From QHXQ01 sp036389395 (GTDB taxonomy: Bacteria > Acidobacteriota > Blastocatellia > Pyrinomonadales > Pyrinomonadaceae): a stretch of DNA of 64,000 nucleotides. A model generated the notes under the pieces. The model saw nothing but the letters and a program-made list of their open reading frames with translations, ran no database searches and had not been told where the DNA came from. The stretch lies in NCBI GenBank assembly GCA_036389395.1, contig DASVPY010000014.1, forward strand, positions 1 through 64,000. Direction: 5' to 3'. A program made the translations under genes and the position numbers. Each line of letters begins with the position of its first letter. The first letter of the stretch is position 1. Shown piece by piece: positions 16,448-25,119 of this stretch.

Positions 16448-16738
16448 AAACCTGTCTCCCCTTGTCCCGCCCTGCGTGTCCTGAGGGTGCGTAGTCTTGG
16501 GCACAGAGGCTACGGGCAAGCGGCATACCAGCGGGAATCCGGCAGATTCGGGCGGGCGGCGCGTTCGCTTCCGAGACGTTTCCGGGGCGGCCGACTCGGC
16601 CGGGCGAGCGAAAGGCGGACAACGAGGAGCGACGGGCGGAGGCGAACCGCAGGCGCGCGGCGGCGGTGCATTTAAGGGGCGGCAGTCGGGGGCGGCGCGG
16701 GTGGGTTTATGAGTCGGGTGGTCTGCGCTGCGGCGCGT

Positions 16739-17023
16739 TCAGTGGTCGGTGGTCTCGGTGCTGGGCGGGGCGGCTGCGGGCAGGATTTCGTAGAGCGTGG
16801 CGGCCTCTTGGCGGGCGGTCTGCCGGGCGGCGGGCAGCGCGACGACGCGGACGGTCAGCACGCGCTCGCCCCGCCGCAGCGCCAGCACGTCGCCCACGCG
16901 CACGGCCCGCGCCGCGCGCGCCGCCGCGCCGTTCACCGTCACCGCCCCCGCCTCGCACAACTCCTGCGCCACCTTGCGCCGCAACACCAGCCGGCTCGCC
17001 TTGAGAAAGAGATCAAGTCGCAT
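16739..17023 (-). CDS. rqcP: S4-domain RNA-binding protein, RqcP/YabO-like
   Basis: The 94-residue protein is a bare S4 domain: MRLDLFLKASRLVLRRKVAQ, VTVNGAAARAARAVRVGDVL and a final V-x-V-V-A-L-P strand. This resembles Bacillus RqcP (YabO), which binds the tRNA-50S interface during alanine tailing on stalled ribosomes, and more distantly the heat-shock protein Hsp15. Position supports RqcP: in Bacillus the gene lies downstream of mfd, and here mfd and a PpiC-type isomerase are immediately upstream on the same strand. Confidence 0.8.
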   Translation of the reverse strand: MRLDLFLKASRLVLRRKVAQELCEAGAVTVNGAAARAARAVRVGDVLALRRGERVLTVRVVALPAARQTARQEAATLYEILPAAAPPSTETTDH

Positions 17024-17033
17024 GGGGAAAAGC

Positions 17034-17197
17034 ACAGGAGTCAGGAGTCAGAAGCCAGGAGTCAGAAGAAGGAAGGCGGAAGCGGAAGTTAGAGACCGGA
17101 AGTCGAAAGCCAGAAGCCGGAAGAAGAAAGGCCGGCTTCTCCTTCTGGCTCCTGGCTCCTGACTCCTGGCTTCTACCTACTGCCTCCTGCCTTCTCC
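17034..17197. repeat. Long CAGGAGT/CAGAAGC tandem-repeat hairpin
   Basis: The left part (17040-17130) carries many GTCAGAAG / GCCAGAAG units. The right part (about 17140-17195) carries the inverse, CTTCTGGCTCCTG. It occupies the whole gap between the PpiC-type gene and the S4 gene. It is one of the longest copies of this family in the window. Confidence 0.8.
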
Positions 17198-17201
17198 ACC
17201 C

Positions 17202-18338
17202 TTACGGTTTTTTGTCGGACTTCTTCTTGTCGTCCTTCTTGGTGTCGGCGGCGACGGCGGCGCTCTTCTGCGGCTCAAGCTTGAGGAGCGGCAGGACGGC
17301 GTCGCGGTAGCCGGGCGCGAGTTCGACGTAGGCCTCGCGGCGCAGCTTCAGGAGGTAGTCTTCGCGCTCCTTGGGCAGACGGTCGTAGGTGATCGCCTCG
17401 CGCACCTTGCTCTCCTCGAAGGTCGGCTGCCCGGCGGGCGTGCGCTCGTCCACGCGCAGGATGATGTAGCCCGGCTCGGTCTTGACCGGATCGGAGACGC
17501 TGCCGGCCTTCAGGTTCTTGATGGCGTTGGCGATTGACTCGTTGGTGATCTCCGGCACGGGGTACGTGCCGACCTTGCCGCCGGTCTCGGCCGCGACGCG
17601 CTTGCCGGTCTGATCCTCGCGCTCGGACTCGGTCTTGGCCAGGGCCACGAAGTCCGCGCCGCCGCGCAACTGCGTCACGAGCCGCTGGGCGCGCGCCAGC
17701 ACGTCCGCCTCGGGCCGGCCCACGGTGCTCAGGAAAATCTCCGAGAGCGTGACCGTCTCCGGCTTGCGGAACTTCTCCTTGTTCGCCTCGTAGTACTTCT
17801 GCACCTCGCTGTCGGTCAGCCCCAGGTAGACTTTGCGATCCACTTCTTCGCCGAAGACCTGCCCCTTCATGAACTCGGAGCGCATGGACTGGCGGAACAC
17901 GGCCGGGTCGAGACCCTCTGCGCGCATGGCCTCTTCGAGCTGCTCGATGGTCTTGAAGCCCTGCTCCTGCATGATCTGCCGGATGCGCTGGTTGACCTGC
18001 TTCTCGACCTCCTCGGCCAGCCCCAGTTCCTTGCCCTTCTGCAACACCAACTGCTCGTTGATGAGCGAGGCGATGATCTCGGACTGGCGCTTGGCGACCT
18101 CGGCCTCGGCCTGCGCCTTGGGGATGTTGCGCTCGCGGGCCCAGGCGTCGGTCGCCTCGCGCATCTCGCGCCTGAGCATCGAGAGCGTGACGACCTGATC
18201 GTTGACCTGCGCGATCACCTCGTCCACGACGCGCTGCGCGCCCTCTTCCTGCGCCGCCGCGGGCGCGCCCGCCAGGGCGGTCAGCAGCAGCGCGCCCGCG
18301 AAGCCGCCGAGCGCGCGCACGAAAAATGTGTGCCTCAA
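17202..18338 (-). CDS. Periplasmic SurA/PpiC-type peptidyl-prolyl isomerase
   Basis: The 378-residue protein has a signal peptide (GFAGALLLTALAGAPAAAQ). A SurA-N-like chaperone region follows (VVDEVIAQVNDQVVTLSMLR, then EIIASLINEQLVLQKGKELG). A parvulin domain lies at about 205-310 (VTLSEIFLS, LRGGADFVALAKTESE, KVGTYP, PGYIILRVDERTP). The tail is Lys/Asp-rich. It helps fold outer-membrane or secreted proteins. It lies between mfd and the RqcP-like gene; a CACAGAG repeat hairpin (18535-18603) fills much of the gap to mfd. Confidence 0.9.
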   Translation of the reverse strand: MRHTFFVRALGGFAGALLLTALAGAPAAAQEEGAQRVVDEVIAQVNDQVVTLSMLRREMREATDAWARERNIPKAQAEAEVAKRQSEIIASLINEQLVLQKGKELGLAEEVEKQVNQRIRQIMQEQGFKTIEQLEEAMRAEGLDPAVFRQSMRSEFMKGQVFGEEVDRKVYLGLTDSEVQKYYEANKEKFRKPETVTLSEIFLSTVGRPEADVLARAQRLVTQLRGGADFVALAKTESEREDQTGKRVAAETGGKVGTYPVPEITNESIANAIKNLKAGSVSDPVKTEPGYIILRVDERTPAGQPTFEESKVREAITYDRLPKEREDYLLKLRREAYVELAPGYRDAVLPLLKLEPQKSAAVAADTKKDDKKKSDKKP

Positions 18339-18534
18339 AATGTTTACTCCTTAAAGTTAAGCCGGGGCCGGGGGCGGCGGACGTGACCGCCGCAAGCTGC
18401 GCATATTAACTAAGACGGAGGCTTAGCGCCAGCCGGGACGACCCTTTTCAGACCTTCCTTAGATTGCCGGGCCGGCGATTTGGTTGACTTCCGGCGGGTA
18501 ATTTAACGGCGTCGGGGCGGGCGGCGGGCGGAAA

Positions 18535-18603
18535 GATTAACACAGAGGACACAGAGAGTCTTAACTGTGCCCTCTGTGCTTCCTCTGTGTACTCTGTGTT
18601 AAC
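18535..18603. repeat. CACAGAG tandem-repeat hairpin after mfd
   Basis: The left arm (TTAACACAGAGGACACAGAG) and the inverse right arm ending CTCTGTGTTAA enclose a short loop. It belongs to the same unit family as the hairpin at 15286. The remainder of the 18339-18635 gap holds no gene. Confidence 0.85.
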
Positions 18604-18635
18604 CCGGCCGCACGCCACTCTCAACCATAATAAGG

Positions 18636-21600
18636 TTATTCAGGCTGGCGGATGCCGGCCAACAGGTCGTAAGCCGTCTCGATGAGCCGCGCCTGTTCGT
18701 CCTCCGTCAATTCGACGCGGAGGATGCCGGTGGGCGAGAAGGTCGTGCCCGCGCGCTCGCGCACGAGTGCCAGCAGGCTTTCCGGGGCGACGCGCGCCTT
18801 CTCGCTCAGCTTGACGGCCACGCCGTTGGGCGTGCGGTCGAGCGAGACGACGCCCGTCTGCTCGGCCGCCCGGCGCAGGCGCGCGTAAGCCAACAGGTTC
18901 TCGACCGACCCCGGCAGACGCCCGTAGCGATCCTCGGTCTCGGCCCGAATCTGCCGCAACTGCTCGTCGTCGCGCGCCGACGCGATGCGCTTGTAAGTCC
19001 TGAGCCGCTGCCCCATGTCCGCGATGTAGTCTTCGGGGATCGCCACGTCCACGCCGAGGTTCAAAGAGACGGAGGTCTCGTCCACCACGTCCTCGCCGCG
19101 CAGTTCCGCCACCGTCCGCTCCAACATCTGCGTGTAGAGGTCGAAGCCGAGCGCGTCCATGTGCCCCGACTGCTCGCCGCCCAACAGGTTCCCCGCCCCG
19201 CGCAGTTCGAGGTCGAGCGCCGCGACGCGGAAGCCCGCGCCGAGGTCTGAGAACTCGCGGATCGCGGCCAGGCGGCGGCGCGCAATCGGCGTCAACTCCT
19301 GCTCGGACGGGATGAGCAGGTAGGCGTAGGCGCGGCGGTTCGAGCGCCCGACGCGCCCGCGCAGTTGGTAGAGCTGCGCCAGCCCGTAGTGATCCGCGCG
19401 GTTGATGACGATGGTGTTGGCGCGCGGGATGTCTATGCCGTTCTCGATGATCGTGGTGGCGACGAGCACGTCGAACTTGTAGGCCATGAAGTCCAGCATG
19501 ACCTGCTCCATCTCTTTCTCGTTCATCTGCCCGTGGGCGATGACGACGCGCGCCTGCGGCACGAGCCGCTGGACGAGCGCCGCCACCGTGTCAATCGTCT
19601 CCACGCGGTTGTGGATGAAGAAGACCTGCCCGCCGCGCCCCAACTCCAACTCGATGGCCGACTTGATCACGGCTTCGCCGAACTGCACGACCTGCGTCTG
19701 GATGGCGAGCCGGTCGCGCGGCGGCGTCTCGATGACCGACATGTCGCGCAACCCCATCAAAGACATGTTGAGCGTGCGCGGGATGGGCGTGGCCGAGAGC
19801 GTCAACACGTCCACGCGCTTCTTCAACTGCTTCAAGCGCTCCTTGTGCGCGACGCCGAAGCGCTGCTCCTCGTCCACGACGACGAGACCGAGTTCGCGGA
19901 ACGCGATGTCCTTCGACAGAATCCGGTGCGTGCCGATCACTATGTCCACCTCGCCCGACTCGACGCGGCGCACCACGTCCTTCTGCTCCTTCGGCGTGCG
20001 GAAGCGCGACAGCAACTCGATCTTCACGGGGAACGGCGCGAAGCGCGCGCTGAACGTCTCGAAGTGTTGGTAAGCGAGGACGGTCGTCGGTGCGAGCACC
20101 GCGACCTGCTTCGACTCCATCACGGCCTTGAAGGCGGCGCGCATCGCGATTTCAGTTTTGCCGTAGCCCACGTCGCCGCAGAGCAAACGATCCATCGGCG
20201 TCGGCTGCTCCATGTCGCGCTTCACGTCCTCGATGGCCGTCTCCTGATCGGGCGTCGGCACGTACTCGAAGCCGTCCTCGAACTCGCGCTGCCAAGGCCC
20301 GTCCGTCGCGTAGGCGTAGCCGCCGACGAGCTTGCGCTCGGCGTAGAGGCGCAGCAGCTCGTCCGCCATGTCGCGCATCGCGCGCTTGGCCTTGGCTTTC
20401 GTCTTCTGCCAGCCGAGGCCGCCCAGGCGATCAAGCTGCGGCGCGTGCCCCTCCGCGCTCGCGTAGCGTTGGACGAGATCGAGCCGCTCGACCGGCACGT
20501 AGAGCTTCGCCTCTTCGGCGTAGAAGAGCAGCATGAACTCGCCGCGCCGCGCTTGCAGTTCCAACGTCTGCAACCCGCCGAAGCGCGCGATGCCGTGGTC
20601 TATGTGGACGACGTAATCGCCCACCTTCAGGTCGCGGAAGTCCGACAGGAACGGGGCCGCTTTGGAACGCTTGCGCTGCCCCTTCTTCGCCGCGGTCGTG
20701 GCCGCGCCCGTGCCCGGCGCGCGGTGCTCGACCGCGCCGTCGCCCGCCTCGTCGAACAGATCGTTTTCGACGTGGACGACCAGCCCCTCGTCCGGCAACT
20801 CGAACCCGCCCGACAGCCGCCCCTGCGTGACGACGACCGCGGCCGCGGCCGCCTCTTGGCCCGCGCCGCCTTCGCCCGCGAGCGCGAGTCGCGCGCCGAC
20901 CTGATACTCGGCCAGCATCTCCGTGACGCGCTCGGCCACGCCGATGCTCGGCATGGTGAAGAGGACGCTCGTGCCGCGTTCGTTGCGCGCGCGCCGCACG
21001 TCGGCCGCCAACTCCGGGATGCGACCGTGATAACGCCGCGCGGCGGTCGAGCGCCACTCGATCTCCGGCCCGCGCTCGACGGCGGGGAACAGGAACAGCG
21101 GCGTCGCCTTCGCGCGCGCCCGCCCGATCTGCGCCGCCGGCTCGTCCGCCTCGCCAGCGAACCTCTCATCAACCGCCGCCGCGGCGCGGCCCAGCACGCG
21201 CAGCTCGACGCGCGGCAACGCCTCGATCCGTTCGCGCAGCTCCGCGCCCGTCAGATACAACTCTTCTGGGCGCAGGCTGATCTCGTCGCCCGCCTCCAAT
21301 TCCGCCTGCCGCGCGCGCAAGGTCTCGTAGAGGTTGCCGAGGTAGGCTTCGAGGCCGGCCGGCTCGTCCACGACGAGCACGGCGTCGCGCAGGTAGTCGA
21401 GCGCCGTCGCGGGCGTCGGGTGGATGAGCGGGATGAGCCACTCCCAACCGCCGAAGGTCTCGCCCTCGTCGGCGTAGACCGTCCGGTCGCGCAGCGCGCG
21501 CGCGAAGCGTTCATCCGCGAACCGCTCGCGCGCCGCCTCGGCCCACAGACGGAAGTCGTCCGCGCCGACCGCGTACTCGCGCATGGGGATCAACTCGATC

Positions 21601-22331
21601 TCCTGCCGCTGCGCGACCGACAACTGCGTCTCCGGGTCGAACTCGCGGATCGAGTCCACCGTGTCGCCGAAGAACTCGACGCGCACCGGCGCGCCGTGCC
21701 CCGGCGACCACACGTCGAGGATGCCGCCGCGCAGGGAGAACTCGCCGACCGCGCCGACCGGGTCTTCGCGCACGTAGCCCGACGCGAGCAACAACTCGCG
21801 CAGGTCTTCGGGCGCGTAATCTTCGTCGCGCTTGAGCCGCGCGCCGCTGGCCGCCAATTGTTCGGGTCGCACCGTGCGCCGGGCGAGTGCGCGCGCCGTC
21901 AGCAGGGCGATCTCGCCCTGCCCCTGCGCCAGCCGCCAGAGCGCGAGCGCGCGCCGCTCTAACGTCTCCGGGTGCGGCGACGCCCCCGCATACGGGTCGC
22001 TCTCCGACGCCGGCAAAGTCAGCACGCCCACGCTGTCGCCCGCACCGCCCGCGTCGCGCCCGCCGCGCAAGGCGTCGCGCCAGAAAGACAGGTCGCGCTC
22101 CCACGCCTCAAGGTCGCGGTTCGCCTGCACGACGACGGCGAGCCGCCGCCCCGTCTCGCGCTGCAACGCCGCGAGCGCCAGCGCCCGCGCCGCCGGCTGC
22201 GTCAGCCCGCTCACCGACACGACGCGCGCCCCGCCGCGCACCTCCGCCAACAGCCGCCGCACCGCCGGCCCCTCCGCCACGCGCCGCAGCAAGCCCTGTA
22301 AAGTGATCTCCGTCGCCGCCGTAGTGCTCAT
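18636..22331 (-). CDS. mfd: Transcription-repair coupling factor Mfd
   Basis: The 1231-residue ATPase removes RNA polymerase stalled at DNA lesions and recruits UvrA. The N-terminal UvrB-homology region (about 1-350) includes ALPRVELRVL near its end. The RNA-polymerase interacting domain starts at FRDLKVGDYVVHIDHGIARFGG. The superfamily 2 helicase core has Walker A LLCGDVGYGKTEIAMRAAF, the box DEEQ in VVVDEEQRFGVAHKERLK, motif III LTLSATPIPRTL, and motif VI IVINRADHYGLAQLYQLRGRVGRS. The TRCF domain is C-terminal. Full length and intact motifs imply a working protein. It starts at 22331 just beside a repeat hairpin. Confidence 0.98.
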   Translation of the reverse strand: MSTTAATEITLQGLLRRVAEGPAVRRLLAEVRGGARVVSVSGLTQPAARALALAALQRETGRRLAVVVQANRDLEAWERDLSFWRDALRGGRDAGGAGDSVGVLTLPASESDPYAGASPHPETLERRALALWRLAQGQGEIALLTARALARRTVRPEQLAASGARLKRDEDYAPEDLRELLLASGYVREDPVGAVGEFSLRGGILDVWSPGHGAPVRVEFFGDTVDSIREFDPETQLSVAQRQEIELIPMREYAVGADDFRLWAEAARERFADERFARALRDRTVYADEGETFGGWEWLIPLIHPTPATALDYLRDAVLVVDEPAGLEAYLGNLYETLRARQAELEAGDEISLRPEELYLTGAELRERIEALPRVELRVLGRAAAAVDERFAGEADEPAAQIGRARAKATPLFLFPAVERGPEIEWRSTAARRYHGRIPELAADVRRARNERGTSVLFTMPSIGVAERVTEMLAEYQVGARLALAGEGGAGQEAAAAAVVVTQGRLSGGFELPDEGLVVHVENDLFDEAGDGAVEHRAPGTGAATTAAKKGQRKRSKAAPFLSDFRDLKVGDYVVHIDHGIARFGGLQTLELQARRGEFMLLFYAEEAKLYVPVERLDLVQRYASAEGHAPQLDRLGGLGWQKTKAKAKRAMRDMADELLRLYAERKLVGGYAYATDGPWQREFEDGFEYVPTPDQETAIEDVKRDMEQPTPMDRLLCGDVGYGKTEIAMRAAFKAVMESKQVAVLAPTTVLAYQHFETFSARFAPFPVKIELLSRFRTPKEQKDVVRRVESGEVDIVIGTHRILSKDIAFRELGLVVVDEEQRFGVAHKERLKQLKKRVDVLTLSATPIPRTLNMSLMGLRDMSVIETPPRDRLAIQTQVVQFGEAVIKSAIELELGRGGQVFFIHNRVETIDTVAALVQRLVPQARVVIAHGQMNEKEMEQVMLDFMAYKFDVLVATTIIENGIDIPRANTIVINRADHYGLAQLYQLRGRVGRSNRRAYAYLLIPSEQELTPIARRRLAAIREFSDLGAGFRVAALDLELRGAGNLLGGEQSGHMDALGFDLYTQMLERTVAELRGEDVVDETSVSLNLGVDVAIPEDYIADMGQRLRTYKRIASARDDEQLRQIRAETEDRYGRLPGSVENLLAYARLRRAAEQTGVVSLDRTPNGVAVKLSEKARVAPESLLALVRERAGTTFSPTGILRVELTEDEQARLIETAYDLLAGIRQPE

Positions 22332-22337
22332 AACAAA

Positions 22338-22462
22338 GAAGTCAGTAGTCAGAAGTCAGAAGCCGGTAGAAGGAAGCCGGAAGAAAGAAGTCTGAAGCGC
22401 GCGTTGATCGCGACCCGCCCGTAATCATTCTGGCTCGCGGCTTCTGGCTTCTAGCTCCTGCT
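22338..22462. repeat. CAGAAG-family hairpin overlapping the 3' end of the adenylyltransferase gene
   Basis: The left arm from 22338 carries AGTCAGAAG units and the right arm (22430-22462) is the inverse, TTCTGGCTTC. The right arm lies inside the last 13 codons of the neighbouring heptose adenylyltransferase gene, so the repeat encodes its C-terminal residues. Confidence 0.78.
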
Positions 22463-22943
22463 TTTCCCCCTCGGCCTCCTTGAGCCGCCTTATGATTTCT
22501 GTCGTCGAAGCGCCCGCGATGAAGGGGAGGGCGTGGACGCACCCGCCCGCGGCTTCGACCTCTGCGCGCCCGTGGATTTCGTCGAGCGCGTAGTCGCCGC
22601 CTTTGACGAGCACGTCGGGCAGAAGCTGGGCGATGAGGGCGCGCGGCGAGAGCGCGTCGAACACCGTCACGTAGTCCACGGACGCGAGCGCCGCCAGGAC
22701 TTCGGCCCGCTCGCGCTCGTTCATCACGGGCCGGCCCGCGCCCTTCAAGGCGCGCACCGCGCGGTCGCTGTTGATGGCCACCAGCAGCGCGTCGCCGAGC
22801 GCGCGCGCCGCCGCCAGGTAGCGCACGTGCCCGACGTGCAACAGGTCGAAGCACCCGTTCGTAAACACCAGCCGCCGCCCCGCCGCCCGCAGACGCGCGC
22901 GCACCGCCCCCACCTGCTCAGGCGCTAAGATTTTCTCGTCCAT
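22425..22943 (-). CDS. rfaE2: D-glycero-beta-D-manno-heptose 1-phosphate adenylyltransferase
   Basis: The 172-residue nucleotidyltransferase makes ADP-heptose for lipopolysaccharide core or surface glycan synthesis. Motifs are RLVFTNGCFDLLHVGHVRYL (HxGH), VAINSDRAVRALKG, RPVMNERERAEVLAAL, DVLVKGGDY and GASTTEIIRRLKE. It corresponds to the C-terminal half of E. coli HldE, here as a free enzyme. The last residues (about LEARSREPE) are encoded by the tandem-repeat hairpin and are not part of the family. It is divergent from lysS. Confidence 0.93.
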   Translation of the reverse strand: MDEKILAPEQVGAVRARLRAAGRRLVFTNGCFDLLHVGHVRYLAAARALGDALLVAINSDRAVRALKGAGRPVMNERERAEVLAALASVDYVTVFDALSPRALIAQLLPDVLVKGGDYALDEIHGRAEVEAAGGCVHALPFIAGASTTEIIRRLKEAEGEKQELEARSREPE

Positions 22944-22971
22944 GTCCGTGCGCGTTAAAGACTAGCACAGG

Positions 22972-23107
22972 TCAGCGGTCAGAAGTCAGAAGCCAGAAGC
23001 CAAGAGCCAGAAGAAAGGAGTGGCCTCAATGGCGCGATGTTCCGCTGCTTGGCGCGCTCTGCGCGATAGACCTTCTGGCTTCTGGCTCCTGACTTCTGAC
23101 TCCTGCT
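22972..23107. repeat. CAGAAG-family hairpin between rfaE2 and lysS
   Basis: The left arm (22976-23013) reads AGAAGTCAGAAGCCAGAAGC, and the right arm (23070-23104) carries the inverse units. The loop is about 55 bases. It lies in a divergent intergenic region just upstream of the lysS promoter, so it cannot act only as a terminator here. Confidence 0.82.
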
Positions 23108-23120
23108 TTCCCCCTTTCCT

Positions 23121-23149
23121 TTGCCGCTTGCCGCGCCGTTCCCTATAAT
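23121..23149 (+). promoter_or_regulatory. Sigma-70-type promoter of lysS
   Basis: A -35 box TTGCCG (23121-23126) is followed by 17 bases and a perfect -10 box TATAAT (23144-23149). Transcription would begin near 23156, about 20 bases before the lysS ATG. This is the clearest promoter I can see in the window. Confidence 0.8.
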
Positions 23150-23175
23150 TCGTGTTTTGCGCCGGAGCCAGCCAG

Positions 23176-25032
23176 ATGACACAAGAGCAACTGCCCGAAG
23201 CTATCGTCGCCGACAACGATCAGACGCGCGCGCGCCGCGCCCATCTCGACGCCATTCGCGCCCTCGTCGGCAACGCCTACCCCAACAAGTTCGCGCGCAG
23301 CCGCGTGACCGGCGGCGAGGACACGATCACGGCCGTCGTCGAGAAGTTCAAAGCTTACGAGCCGCCGCGGGCCGAGGGCGCGCGCCCGACGCCGGAGCAG
23401 CTTGAGGCGGCGAACGCGGAACTAAACAAGTACGAGGTGCGCGTCTCGGGTCGGCTCGCCGTGCCGCCGCGCGTGATGGGCAAGGCCGCGTTCGTCCACC
23501 TCTCCGACGGGCGCGAGCGCTTGCAGATTTACGTGCGCAAGGACGACGCCCGCGCCGTCAACAACGACACCGGCGCGCTCATGGACGAAGGCAGCGGCTG
23601 GCAACTGCTCCAACTGCTCGACCACGGCGACTTCGTCGGCGTCGCCGGCTACCTCTTCGTGACCAAGACGGGCGAGCTGTCCGTCCACGTCCGCGAGTTG
23701 CAATTCTTGACGAAGGCGCTGCTGCCGATGCCCGACAAGCTGCACGGCATCAGTGATCCTGAGACGGGCCGCCGCCAACGCTACGTCGATCTGATCGCCG
23801 CGGGGCTGAAGGTCGATCTGCCGAAGGGCGAAGCGCCAGACACCGACGCCGCTTCACGCGAGCTTAGCTCGCGTGAAGTCTTCGAGCGCCGTTCGCGCCT
23901 CATCACGGAGCTGCGCCGCTACCTGGACGCGCACGGCTACGTCGAAGTCGAGACGCCCATGCTCACGCCCCTCGCCTCCGGCGCGGCCGCCAAGCCCTTC
24001 GAGACCTACCACAACGCCCTCGGCATCAAGCTCTACGCCCGCATCGCGCCCGAACTCTACCTGAAGCGCCTCCTCGTCGGCGGCTTCGAGAAGGTCTATG
24101 AACTCAACCGCAACTTCCGCAACGAAGGCCTCGGCTACCGCTGGAACCCCGAATTCACCATGCTCGAATTCTACTGCGCCTACATGGACGTAAACGGCAT
24201 GATGGACTTCTGCGAAGCGATGCTGCGCGAGACGATTGAGAAAGCAACAGGTAGCACGCACGGTCAGCTTGGGGATGAGGTTATTGATTTCGGACAACCC
24301 TTTCAACGGCTCACCATGCGGCAGGCAATAATTAAATACTGGCCTGAGCCTTATCGAAATCTGGGTGGCGAGTTGCCGAAGGAAAGTTGGTTCAATGACC
24401 CAATTTACGTCTTCGCTCTGTGTCAATTTCCGATGGAGCTACGTCAAGGAATCTTGTTCGCGGAGATAGACAAGTCGGGATTTGAGCCAGAAACTCAAGC
24501 TGAAATTGCTAGCGCATGGGAGCACGCCAAGTCATTGGCTGCTGAGTACGTTGAAGATGATCTAGGGAGCGACGAGGATAAGATCGCCCGTGGGGTCGAA
24601 AGGGCTTTTGGCAACTTCATAGAGTCGCGGTTGAAACAGCCAACATACATCACAGATTTTCCTAAGCTTATCTCTCCACTCTCTAAAGCGTCACCTGCTG
24701 ATCCGGCCATCGCCGAGCGGTTCGAGCTGTTCGCGGCAGGCATGGAGATCGCGAACGGGTTTTCGGAGTTGAATGATCCGGTGGAGCAGTACGAGCGGTT
24801 TCAGGAGCAGGTGCGGCAGCGGGAGCGGGGCGACGAGGAGGCGATGCCTATGGACGAGGATTACATCCGCGCGCTCGCCTACGGGATGCCGCCGGCCGCC
24901 GGCATCGGCATCGGCATTGACCGGCTCGTCATGCTGCTCACCAACCGGCGCTCCATCCGCGACGTGATCCTCTTCCCGCACATGCGCCCGCAGCGGCAGG
25001 CGGAGGAGCAAGAGGAGCAGGAAGAGAGTTAA
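23176..25032 (+). CDS. lysS: Lysyl-tRNA synthetase, class II
   Basis: The 618-residue enzyme charges tRNA-Lys. The N-terminal OB-fold anticodon-binding domain (about 80-190) is followed by the class II core. Motif 1 is around YLDAHGYVEVETPML. Motif 2 is NRNFRNEGLGYRWNPEFTML. Motif 3 is GIGIGIDRLVMLLTN. GGAG lies 8 bases before the ATG at 23176. It is longer than the usual 500 or so residues: an additional stretch before motif 1 contains a palindrome (23852-23878), and the segment between motif 2 and the QPTYITDFP block is about 50 residues longer than in E. coli. Bases of about 24240-24700 are far poorer in GC than the rest, which suggests a recombined segment. The stop codon lies in the next hairpin's arm. 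Confidence 0.96.
   Translation: MTQEQLPEAIVADNDQTRARRAHLDAIRALVGNAYPNKFARSRVTGGEDTITAVVEKFKAYEPPRAEGARPTPEQLEAANAELNKYEVRVSGRLAVPPRVMGKAAFVHLSDGRERLQIYVRKDDARAVNNDTGALMDEGSGWQLLQLLDHGDFVGVAGYLFVTKTGELSVHVRELQFLTKALLPMPDKLHGISDPETGRRQRYVDLIAAGLKVDLPKGEAPDTDAASRELSSREVFERRSRLITELRRYLDAHGYVEVETPMLTPLASGAAAKPFETYHNALGIKLYARIAPELYLKRLLVGGFEKVYELNRNFRNEGLGYRWNPEFTMLEFYCAYMDVNGMMDFCEAMLRETIEKATGSTHGQLGDEVIDFGQPFQRLTMRQAIIKYWPEPYRNLGGELPKESWFNDPIYVFALCQFPMELRQGILFAEIDKSGFEPETQAEIASAWEHAKSLAAEYVEDDLGSDEDKIARGVERAFGNFIESRLKQPTYITDFPKLISPLSKASPADPAIAERFELFAAGMEIANGFSELNDPVEQYERFQEQVRQRERGDEEAMPMDEDYIRALAYGMPPAAGIGIGIDRLVMLLTNRRSIRDVILFPHMRPQRQAEEQEEQEES
23852..23878. repeat. 27-bp palindrome inside lysS
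   Basis: Two 13-base arms (CTTCACGCGAGCT and its inverse) flank a single T at 23865. It is read in frame as part of an extra loop before motif 1 (residues around SRELSSREVF), where the SRE motif appears twice. It looks like a small palindromic element inserted in frame. Confidence 0.75.
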
Positions 25033-25103
25033 CCACGAAGGCACGAAGGCACGAAGGCAGGGCCGAAACCTTCCTTCGTGCCTTCGTGCCTTCGTGGTTA
25101 ACT
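25027..25103. repeat. CACGAAGG tandem-repeat hairpin between lysS and the YCF48-type gene
   Basis: The left arm (25027-25057, AGTTAACCACGAAGGCACG and on) and the right arm (25072-25102) are perfect inverses of 31 bases with a 14-base loop. The arm contains the lysS stop codon TAA. It lies between convergent genes and would terminate both. Confidence 0.9.
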
Positions 25104-25119
25104 CCGCTGCGCCGAGTGC

